Position numbers and translations under genes: made by a program. A DNA stretch of 5,144 bases, taken from contig JALOLI010000111.1 in assembly GCA_025456165.1 (NCBI GenBank), positions 1-5,144 of the forward strand. Direction: 5' to 3'. Of this stretch, positions 1 through 4,540 are shown one piece after another (position 1 is the stretch's first letter; the number at the start of each line of letters is the position of its first letter). This DNA is from Acidimicrobiia bacterium (GTDB lineage: Bacteria > Actinomycetota > Acidimicrobiia > UBA5794 > UBA11373). The notes beneath the pieces are model-generated. The model did no database searches and had not been told where the DNA came from. It saw only the letters and a program-made list of their open reading frames with translations.

Positions 1-185
1 ACCGCCCGCCCGCCGGGCAGGTCGGCCGCGGCCACCTCGGCCTTCATGCGGCGCGGGGCGCGGCGGAACTCGCTGCCTTCCTCGGAGGCCAGGCGGCGCA
101 CCACCTCGGCGCCGACGTTGTGCCGCGTTCCCTCGTACTCCGGGCCCGGGTTGGCCAGGCCGACGAAGAGCAGGGGCTCGGTCAG
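1..185 (-). CDS. pth: Peptidyl-tRNA hydrolase, N-terminal part (3' end beyond window)
   Basis: Pth cleaves the ester bond of peptidyl-tRNAs released from stalled ribosomes, so the tRNA can be reused in the cytoplasm. The visible 61 residues read (L/M)TEPLLFVGLANPGPEYEG then TRHNVGAEVVRRLA, the family signature: the GLANPG loop with its conserved Asn (residue 12 here) and TRHNxG with the catalytic His (residue 22). The ORF stays open to the window edge. There is no ATG, GTG or TTG at the right place. CTG at 185-183 gives an 'MTEPLL'-type start exactly where the family begins, has a GAGG 7 nt upstream, and overlaps the rplY stop by 2 nt. The only upstream in-frame alternative is a GTG at 278-276, which would add about 31 Arg/Gly-rich residues read out of frame from rplY and is unlikely. 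Gene identity is seen clearly; the CTG start is inference. The pair rplY-pth is a common bacterial gene order. Confidence 0.88.
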   Translation of the reverse strand, partial: MTEPLLFVGLANPGPEYEGTRHNVGAEVVRRLASEEGSEFRRAPRRMKAEVAAADLPGGRA

Positions 186-817
186 TCCTCGCCCTCGCCC
201 TCGGCGGCGGCGGCTTCCTCGCCCTCGGCGGTGGCGGCCGCAGCGGCCTCCACCATGGCGGCGGCCGGGATGACGCACATCACCAGCAGCTGGCTCGGGT
301 CGGTGACGTAGGCCACGCCCGGGATCTCCGGCAGGTCGGACACGCGGGCCGAGTCGTTGATGCGCAGCTCGCTGATGTCGATGGTGATGTGAGACGGGAT
401 GGCGGTGGGCAGGCAGGAGACGACCACGCTGGCGTGCACCGTCTCCACGATGCCCTTGGCCTCGCGCACCCCCACCGGGATGCCGGTGAACTCGATCGGC
501 ACCTCGGCCTCGATGTTCTCGTCGAGGGAGATGCGGATGAAGTCGAGGTGGATGATGTCGCCCCGCACCGGGTGCCGCTGCAACTCGCGGGCCACGGTCA
601 GGTACTCCTCGCCCTCCACCTGCAGGTTGATGAGGGCGTTGAGCCCGGCCTCGGTGTGCAGGACGGCGTAGAGATCGCGGCGGTCCACGGCCACCGGGCG
701 CGCCTCGAGGCCATGCCCGTATACGACTGCGGGCACCGCGCCGTCGCGCCGCAGGCGGCGGGACGAGCGGGAGCCGTGAACGCGGCCGATGTCACCGCGC
801 AGGGTCACCTGTTCCAT
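182..817 (-). CDS. rplY: 50S ribosomal protein bL25 (general stress protein Ctc / TL5 type)
   Basis: bL25 binds 5S rRNA in the central protuberance of the large ribosomal subunit. At 211 residues this is the long Ctc/TL5 form. Residues 1-95 are the L25 beta-barrel, with the typical GAVPAVVYGHG loop (26-36) and the RELQRHPVRGDIIHLDF segment (77-93). About 100-183 is the TL5 C-terminal beta domain (EVPIEFTGIPVGVREAKGI, then LPTAIPSHITIDIS and a DLPEIPGV element). The last ~25 residues are a low-complexity Ala/Glu/Gly tail ending GEGED, common in actinobacterial L25. The ATG at 817-815 has GAGGAG 8 nt upstream and a near-consensus promoter further up. The TGA overlaps the start proposed for pth, suggesting translational coupling. 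The upstream neighbour is an unrelated secreted protein, not prs or glmU, which often precede this pair in other bacteria. Confidence 0.96.
   Translation of the reverse strand: MEQVTLRGDIGRVHGSRSSRRLRRDGAVPAVVYGHGLEARPVAVDRRDLYAVLHTEAGLNALINLQVEGEEYLTVARELQRHPVRGDIIHLDFIRISLDENIEAEVPIEFTGIPVGVREAKGIVETVHASVVVSCLPTAIPSHITIDISELRINDSARVSDLPEIPGVAYVTDPSQLLVMCVIPAAAMVEAAAAATAEGEEAAAAEGEGED
193..196 (-). promoter_or_regulatory. Probable ribosome binding site of pth inside the end of rplY
   Basis: GAGG on the minus strand lies 7 nt before the proposed CTG start of pth. It sits inside the Glu/Gly codons of the acidic rplY tail, so the tail codons GAG-GGC-GAG may double as a Shine-Dalgarno. This spacing is one reason for choosing the CTG. 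The Glu codons repeat GAGG-like strings, so chance is possible. Confidence 0.45.
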
Positions 818-825
818 GGGGAAAG

Positions 826-831
826 CTCCTC
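826..831 (-). promoter_or_regulatory. Ribosome binding site of rplY
   Basis: GAGGAG on the minus strand, separated by 8 nt from the rplY ATG. This is a strong Shine-Dalgarno at ideal spacing and fixes the start codon. Confidence 0.85.
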
Positions 832-850
832 GACAGAATGCGGGGATTCC

Positions 851-878
851 ATTATGGCCGCTCGCAGGACGATGGCAA
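851..878 (-). promoter_or_regulatory. Housekeeping sigma-type promoter of rplY-pth
   Basis: On the minus strand a -35 box TTGCCA (878-873, 5 of 6 to TTGACA) is followed by a 16 nt spacer and a -10 box CATAAT (856-851, 5 of 6 to TATAAT). The predicted transcription start is near 844, giving a leader of roughly 27 nt that contains the GAGGAG site. Such a close match in very GC-rich DNA is unlikely by chance and fits strong expression of a ribosomal protein gene. It also means rplY-pth need not depend on read-through from the RTX gene upstream. Confidence 0.7.
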
Positions 879-928
879 AAGGGGGAAGGGGCCCGCCGAT
901 CCGCCTGCCGCCGCTCAACGCCGCCGCC

Positions 929-2098
929 TCACTCCCCTCCCGAGGCCCCCGAGCGGGCGGAGGCGTAGCAGATGGGCCCAGAGAAGGTGACCTCGAAGGA
1001 CACCTCGCCGCCCGGGGGCACTGCCTCCGGGTAGACGAAGTCGAAGGCGGTGGCCACATTGATGAGCCGCCCGGCCGAGTCGTAGAGCGCCACCCACCAG
1101 CTGACATCGTGGATGTCCTTTCCCAGGGTGTTGGTGGCGGTTCCGGTGGCCTTCAGCCCCAGCAAGCCCTTGGGCGGGATGGCCAGCCCACTCGCGGCTA
1201 TGACCAGGTCGTCGTAGGTGGAAGGGGCCTCCAGCGTGGCGTTCATGACCAGGTCCCATGAGGCCCAGCCCCACGGGTAGTGGTTGAACTCTCCCGGGTA
1301 GTAGATGAAGGAGGGCATGTTCTCGGTGAGGACGGTCCGCTCCCCCGGGCCCAGGGCCCCTGCCTCCGCCGAGGCGAAGCGTCTGCCGATCAGGCCGCCA
1401 GAGCCGTCGTAGATGTTGATGGTGGCCCGGTTGAGGTTGACCCAGGCGGCGCCGTCGTTGCGCAGCTCCACCACGAAATCCAGGTAGTCGTAGTCGCAGA
1501 CGCCGCCGGTGCAGAGGCCGAAGCTCGAGTGGGTGTGAAAGGCATTGCTCCCCACCACCGTCACGTTGGCGGTCAGTGGGGTGCCCGGCACTCGCGCCGG
1601 GTTGCTGCAGCCGGCGGGCGGGATGATCTCGCAGGAAGCCCGGTTCTCCCCGAAGCAGGAGTCCGAGCCGGGGCCGCCATTGACCGTGTCGGTCTCCGAG
1701 CCGCCGTCGAGGCTGTCGTCGCCGGCCTGGCCCTTCAGGGTGTCGTTGCCCGGGCCTCCCAGCAGGCGGTCGTCGCCGGGGCTCCCGAGCAGCAGGTCGG
1801 CGCCCGCTTCACCGGACAGCCGGTCGTTGCCGCGGCCTCCGGTGATGGTGTCGTTGCCCTCTCCCCCGCAGATGAAGTCGGTCCCGCCCTCGCCGTAGAG
1901 GATGTCATCGCCCCCCACGCCGGACAGCACATCGGTGCCCGTGCCGCCGTGGTAGGTGTCGGGCCCGGCCGTGCCGATCCAGGTAGGCTCGCGGCCGAAG
2001 CAGTTGGAGACGGCCGACGCTCCGGTCGCCGCCAACGAGATGGCCAGCACCCCGGCCAGCCCGAGGACCCGAGTGCCCCAGCGCGGCTTGCTGATCAT
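929..2098 (-). CDS. Secreted RTX-type calcium-binding repeat protein with two FxLYD-like modules
   Basis: A 389-residue exported protein. Residues 1-29 form a Sec signal peptide: basic start (K4, R6, R10), hydrophobic core LGLAGVLAISLAA, cleavage after ASA. Residues 42-149 hold twelve nine-residue repeats of the GGxGxDxLx type, known to fold into a calcium-binding parallel beta-roll. CFG motifs flank the roll (C33 before it, C148 at its end). After a Cys-containing hinge (C156, C164, C196, C201) come two related beta-sandwich segments, about 208-260 and 315-373. Each has a conserved N-x-x-G turn, a (I/L)YDxxGxLI motif and a PGE/GGE turn, as in FxLYD-type domains. An aromatic-rich stretch (264-281) joins them. 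The ATG at 2098 is preferred over the GTG at 2140 because it gives a clean signal peptide and has AAGGGGG 4 nt upstream. No enzymatic motif is seen; a surface, adhesion or scaffold role is inference. No type I secretion genes lie nearby, so Sec export is likely. Confidence 0.85.
   Translation of the reverse strand: MISKPRWGTRVLGLAGVLAISLAATGASAVSNCFGREPTWIGTAGPDTYHGGTGTDVLSGVGGDDILYGEGGTDFICGGEGNDTITGGRGNDRLSGEAGADLLLGSPGDDRLLGGPGNDTLKGQAGDDSLDGGSETDTVNGGPGSDSCFGENRASCEIIPPAGCSNPARVPGTPLTANVTVVGSNAFHTHSSFGLCTGGVCDYDYLDFVVELRNDGAAWVNLNRATINIYDGSGGLIGRRFASAEAGALGPGERTVLTENMPSFIYYPGEFNHYPWGWASWDLVMNATLEAPSTYDDLVIAASGLAIPPKGLLGLKATGTATNTLGKDIHDVSWWVALYDSAGRLINVATAFDFVYPEAVPPGGEVSFEVTFSGPICYASARSGASGGE
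1652..1975 (-). repeat. Twelve tandem RTX nonapeptide repeats (27 nt units)
   Basis: These encode residues 42-149 of the secreted protein. Units run GTAGPDTYH, GGTGTDVLS, GVGGDDILY, GEGGTDFIC, GGEGNDTIT, GGRGNDRLS, GEAGADLLL, GSPGDDRLL, GGPGNDTLK, GQAGDDSLD, GGSETDTVN, GGPGSDSCF. The Asp at position 6 is kept in every unit. Units 1 and 11 are the most degenerate. All units are exactly nine residues with no break in register. Confidence 0.9.
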
Positions 2099-2102
2099 GA
2101 TG

Positions 2103-2109
2103 CCCCCTT
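2103..2109 (-). promoter_or_regulatory. Ribosome binding site of the RTX gene
   Basis: AAGGGGG on the minus strand lies 4 nt before the ATG at 2098-2096. It supports this start over the GTG 42 nt upstream, which would add residues ahead of the signal peptide. Confidence 0.55.
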
Positions 2110-2142
2110 GCGGGCTCACCCCCCGGTGGGCCTCTCCCACAC

Positions 2143-2148
2143 AAGGTA
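2143..2148 (-). promoter_or_regulatory. Possible -10 box for the RTX gene
   Basis: TACCTT on the minus strand fits the actinobacterial TANNNT -10 pattern and would give a transcription start near 2136 and a leader of about 38 nt. No recognisable -35 box lies 16-18 nt upstream, so this is weak. Confidence 0.22.
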
Positions 2149-2205
2149 GTCCTCGCGGTGCCGGCGCGTCGGCCCCACCCGCACCGTCCCGCTCCGCCGA
2201 AGTGT

Positions 2206-2211
2206 TAGCGT
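2206..2211 (+). promoter_or_regulatory. Possible -10 box for the GYD-family gene
   Basis: TAGCGT fits TANNNT and stands out in an otherwise GC-only stretch. It would start transcription near 2218 and place the hairpin at 2229-2253 inside the leader. No good -35 box is visible, so confidence is low. Confidence 0.25.
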
Positions 2212-2228
2212 CGGCCCGAGGAGTTGGT

Positions 2229-2253
2229 GGTCCACCGCCCCCGGCGGCGGACC
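2229..2253 (+). other. Near-perfect inverted repeat in the leader of the GYD-family gene
   Basis: Arms GGTCC-a-CCGCC and GGCGG-c-GGACC are separated by CCC. The stem is 5 bp, one A/C mismatch, then 5 bp. It ends 9 nt before the AGGAGG site and 18 nt before the ATG at 2272. It overlaps a second small palindrome, GGTGG-t-CCACC (2226-2236), with which it would compete. It could be an RNA structure affecting translation or an operator in the divergent region. No poly-T follows, so it is not a standard terminator. Confidence 0.5.
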
Positions 2254-2262
2254 GGAGCGGAT

Positions 2263-2268
2263 AGGAGG
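2263..2268 (+). promoter_or_regulatory. Ribosome binding site of the GYD-family gene
   Basis: AGGAGG is a full match to the anti-Shine-Dalgarno, only 3 nt before the ATG at 2272. The spacing is shorter than usual, but no other in-frame start lies nearby that keeps the family's MPxYL beginning. Confidence 0.7.
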
Positions 2269-2271
2269 GCT

Positions 2272-2592
2272 ATGCCCACGTACCTGATCAAGGCGTCGTA
2301 CTCGGCCGAAGGCATCCGCGGGCTCCTGAAGGACGGCGGAACCGGCCGCCGGGATGCCGTCGAGGGCCTGGTCACCAGTCGTGGCGGCGCACTGAAGGCC
2401 TTCTACTACGCCTTCGGCGACGACGACCTCTATATCATCGCCGAGCTTCCCGGCAACGCCGACCTGGTGGCCGTGTCGCTGGCCATCAACGCCTCCGGCG
2501 GCGCCAAAGTGAAGTCGAATACCCTGCTCGATGCCTCCGAGATCGACGAGGCGGTGCAGAAGGTGGTCCGCTACCGCCCGCCCGGCACCTGA
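2272..2592 (+). CDS. GYD-domain family small protein
   Basis: A 106-residue cytoplasmic protein beginning MPTYLIKASYSAEGIRGLLKDGG. This matches GYD-family proteins (often MPxYLxxxxYTxxGxKgl): a ferredoxin-like alpha/beta fold of about 100 residues that usually assembles as an oligomer. The second conserved block is FYYAFGDDDLYIIAELPGN (44-62), where the family-naming Gly-Tyr-Asp is GDD here; the last Asp is kept. A third block, VSLAINASGGAKVKSNTLL, matches the helix and strand after it. Family members have no well-established biochemical role, so none is assigned. The gene is alone on the + strand, divergent from the RTX gene and convergent with the lipoprotein gene, whose stop lies 6 nt beyond its own. 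There is no signal peptide or membrane segment. Confidence 0.82.
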   Translation: MPTYLIKASYSAEGIRGLLKDGGTGRRDAVEGLVTSRGGALKAFYYAFGDDDLYIIAELPGNADLVAVSLAINASGGAKVKSNTLLDASEIDEAVQKVVRYRPPGT

Positions 2593-2598
2593 GCGGGC
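2576..2598. terminator. Small hairpin across the convergent gene ends
   Basis: GCCCGC (2576-2581) and GCGGGC (2593-2598) form a 6 bp stem with an 11 nt loop that contains the TGA of the GYD gene and ends just before the TAG of the lipoprotein gene. It could serve both strands as a weak terminator. There is no T tract, and such stems are frequent at this GC content. Confidence 0.25.
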
Positions 2599-4407
2599 CT
2601 ACTGGAAGCTGACGTAGGCCACCCAGGGCTCGAGTTCGAGCACCTGGGCCGGCGTGGCCATGGGCGAGTCCTCGTCGTAGAAGTTCTTCCAGCCCCAGGA
2701 CCAGCCGCGGCCCTCCGTGCCGGCGGTGACCGCCGCCCAGGTGGCGTACTTGTCGGCCAGGGCGCCCTGGCCATCCATCTGGATCACCAGCGCCAACTCG
2801 CGCGGCACGACGACCTCCTCCCGGTCGGGGATCATCGCCAGCCGGAACTGGTGCAGCAGCAGCATCTTCTGCGGCAAGTGCTCCTCCCGGACCAGCCCGG
2901 CGAGCCACTCCGCCACCGCGTTCACCTCGGCGGCGGACACGCTCCCGAACTGCACCAGGTGGACCTCGTCCGGCCCCAGGCGCCACTCCGGGTCGAGGGC
3001 CAGGCCCACGTAGGGCAGGCGCAGGAACTCCTCGTAGAGGCGCGCCTGGGTGAGGAAGTCGGTGCGCCCCGGCTGCAGGTCGAGCAGCACATAGAGGCCC
3101 GCGTCCCCGGCGGCCTCGATCCAGGGGCGGAGATCGTCCAGAGGGGACTCGTTGGAGTAGTCGCCGTCGTCGCCGGCCCGTGAGTCGGCCACGGTGGCGA
3201 TGATCTCGAAGGCAGGCACCACCACCACGCCCTCCTCGGCGTAGTCGGCGGCCAGGGTGGCGGCCAGGGCCGCGGCCTCAACCGGGGGCTGCTCCGCCAG
3301 CACCCCCAGTTCGGGCGCCCAGGAGTGCCCGTACAGGGCCACCAGCCGCCGGCCGGGGAAGAGCAGGTACCCGCCGCCGGGCAACTCGTCCCCTTCCAGG
3401 AGGAGGGGCAGCTGCCAGGAGGCGTCCCCGGTGACCTCTCCGACCAGGTAGACCAGGGCGGTCCCCCCCGGAGCGGACCGCAGCGCCCGGCCCACCTCGG
3501 GCACCCGGCGCAGGTCCTCCCCGTCCACCAGGGCCATCAGGCCGCCCGAATGGACGGCGGCCGCGGCCGCGGCCAGCGCCAGCTCGGGTTGGGCGGCGTC
3601 CACCAGCCAGGCCACCCCCCTCTCCCCGGTTCCGGCCACCACGACCGGGAATGCCTCCTCGTCCGCCGGCGCAGGCTCTCCCCCGGCGCCGGTCGTCGAG
3701 GTGGTCGAGGAGGCGGCGGAGGTGGTCGAAGTGCTCGAGGAGACAGTGGTCGTCGTGGTCACCGGCGGCGACGGCTCCAGGGCCGTACCCTCCACCATGG
3801 CCCGCACCGCCACCGCCACCAGGCCGGCGCCGCCGGCGGCAGGCAGGGTCACCGCCGGGGCCCCCCCGACCAACTCGACAACCTCGGCGGCCAGCGCGGC
3901 GGGATCGCCGCTCAACCCCTCGACCGCGGCGCCCTCGGGCAGCGCCGGCAGGGCAATCTCGCCTACCAGCCAGACCCGTTGCGGCCGGAAGGCGGCCACC
4001 ACCGCCTCCACCGCCGGGCTCGGGGCCGGGCCGCCGAAGAGGAGCGGGGCCTGCAGCCCGGCCGCCAGCGAAGCGGCCAGCGCCACCCGTTCCAGGTCGG
4101 CAGGATCCACCACGACGACATCGGCGGCGCACTCGTAGGTGTCCATGGCGAACTGGGCGGCGGCCGTCTCCTGCCCACCCACCGGGAAGCGGCGCACCAC
4201 GGTGTCGCCATCGGCGCGAGCCTCGCGGTAGCGGGCCGCTTCGCAGAGCACCGGAGGCGGCTCGGTGGTGGTGGTCGTGGTGGTGGACGGCGCCGCCGTC
4301 GTCGTGCTCTCGATCCCGGTCACACCCCCGCGGCCCGAGCAGCCCGCGGCGAGCAGGGCGGCGGCCAGCGCAACGGCGACGGCCCGGCGAGGGCCCGGCA
4401 GGGACAT
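2599..4407 (-). CDS. Lipoprotein with degenerate cell-wall-binding-repeat modules and a conserved C-terminal domain
   Basis: A 602-residue exported lipoprotein. Residues 1-23 are a lipoprotein signal: RR, Ala/Leu core, lipobox LAAGC with C23 as the acylated Cys. A Thr-rich linker follows (34-52). Residues 96-168 resemble a cell-wall-binding repeat 2 (CWB2) module: VVVVDPADLERVALAASLA, then APLLFGG and VWLVGE. A second Ser/Thr linker (216-239) leads to a related module (255-337) with VYLVGE. The C-terminal part (about 355-602) is a conserved actinobacterial domain with HSWAPELG, VVPAFEIIATVAD, YVLLDLQPGRTDFLTQA, LALDPEWRLG, LLLHQFR, IQMDGQG and WGWKNFYDEDSP. Its alternating strands and acidic strand-end residues suggest a TIM-barrel-like hydrolase fold, which is inference. 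No Shine-Dalgarno precedes the ATG, but a TANNNT box 6 nt upstream suggests a leaderless mRNA. It is likely anchored on the outer face of the membrane with the domains reaching into the wall. Confidence 0.82.
   Translation of the reverse strand: MSLPGPRRAVAVALAAALLAAGCSGRGGVTGIESTTTAAPSTTTTTTTEPPPVLCEAARYREARADGDTVVRRFPVGGQETAAAQFAMDTYECAADVVVVDPADLERVALAASLAAGLQAPLLFGGPAPSPAVEAVVAAFRPQRVWLVGEIALPALPEGAAVEGLSGDPAALAAEVVELVGGAPAVTLPAAGGAGLVAVAVRAMVEGTALEPSPPVTTTTTVSSSTSTTSAASSTTSTTGAGGEPAPADEEAFPVVVAGTGERGVAWLVDAAQPELALAAAAAAVHSGGLMALVDGEDLRRVPEVGRALRSAPGGTALVYLVGEVTGDASWQLPLLLEGDELPGGGYLLFPGRRLVALYGHSWAPELGVLAEQPPVEAAALAATLAADYAEEGVVVVPAFEIIATVADSRAGDDGDYSNESPLDDLRPWIEAAGDAGLYVLLDLQPGRTDFLTQARLYEEFLRLPYVGLALDPEWRLGPDEVHLVQFGSVSAAEVNAVAEWLAGLVREEHLPQKMLLLHQFRLAMIPDREEVVVPRELALVIQMDGQGALADKYATWAAVTAGTEGRGWSWGWKNFYDEDSPMATPAQVLELEPWVAYVSFQ
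3691..3762 (-). repeat. Ser/Thr-rich linker repeat in the lipoprotein gene
   Basis: Encodes residues 216-239, almost only Thr and Ser, between the two CWB2-like modules. On the + strand it reads as runs of gtggt/gtcg. It is probably a flexible extracytoplasmic linker and, as in other actinobacteria, a possible O-mannosylation region; the modification is inference. Confidence 0.75.
4264..4308 (-). repeat. Poly-threonine linker just after the lipobox
   Basis: Encodes residues 34-48 (STTTAAPS then seven Thr), followed by EPPP. It is a tether between the lipid-anchored Cys and the first folded module. The threonine codon run could vary in length by slippage. Confidence 0.75.
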
Positions 4408-4413
4408 GCCCGG

Positions 4414-4419
4414 AGGCTA
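4414..4419 (-). promoter_or_regulatory. -10 box placed for leaderless transcription of the lipoprotein gene
   Basis: TAGCCT on the minus strand fits TANNNT and ends 6 nt before the ATG at 4407. That places the transcription start at or within a base of the A of ATG. The ATG lacks any Shine-Dalgarno, which fits a leaderless mRNA, a common mode in actinobacteria. No clear -35 box is seen. Confidence 0.45.
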
Positions 4420-4506
4420 ACCGGGCTCTCAGGGAAGCCGGGAACCCGGTCGAGCCGATCCCGGTGTCTGTCGAAACCATCGCTGCCCGAACTGTCCGCG
4501 AGCGAT

Positions 4507-4535
4507 CGGAGGGGCGACTGCCGGCCGCCCCTCCG
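4507..4535 (-). terminator. Strong hairpin after the phage-like gene, probable terminator
   Basis: CGGAGGGGCG (minus strand 4535-4526) and CGCCCCTCCG (4516-4507) form a perfect 10 bp stem with a 9 nt loop, beginning 5 nt after the stop codon at 4541. No T tract follows, as is common for hairpin terminators in high-GC actinobacteria. It separates this gene from the lipoprotein gene downstream and fits the latter having its own start site. Confidence 0.6.
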
Positions 4536-4540
4536 GCGCG

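Noticed and set aside
880..928. Terminator after the RTX gene
   Set aside because: The stretch is rich in GGCGG/CCCC but I find no convincing stem; the T run (TTTT) overlaps the rplY -35 region instead.
389..1261. + strand frame opposite rplY and the RTX 3' end
   Set aside because: It runs across two well-supported minus-strand genes and a promoter, with low-complexity His/Gly/Arg content.
1652..1975. CRISPR-like or tandem DNA repeat at the 27 nt periodicity
   Set aside because: The periodicity comes from protein nonapeptides; the DNA units diverge and there are no spacers.
2096..2140. Upstream GTG start for the RTX gene
   Set aside because: It adds 14 polar residues before a well-formed signal peptide and lacks a Shine-Dalgarno; the ATG at 2098 has one.
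1280..2149. Long + strand frame opposite the RTX gene
   Set aside because: It reads Val/Ala/Gly repeats that are the antisense of the nonapeptide codons. No start context or domain.
4438..4449. CCGGG-AA-CCCGG palindrome upstream of the lipoprotein gene
   Set aside because: Short, with a 2 nt loop, and such G/C palindromes are frequent at this composition; no partner site supports an operator.
3278..4480. Second long minus-strand frame within the lipoprotein gene
   Set aside because: The translation is a Gly/Arg/Pro-rich shadow with no signal or family pattern.
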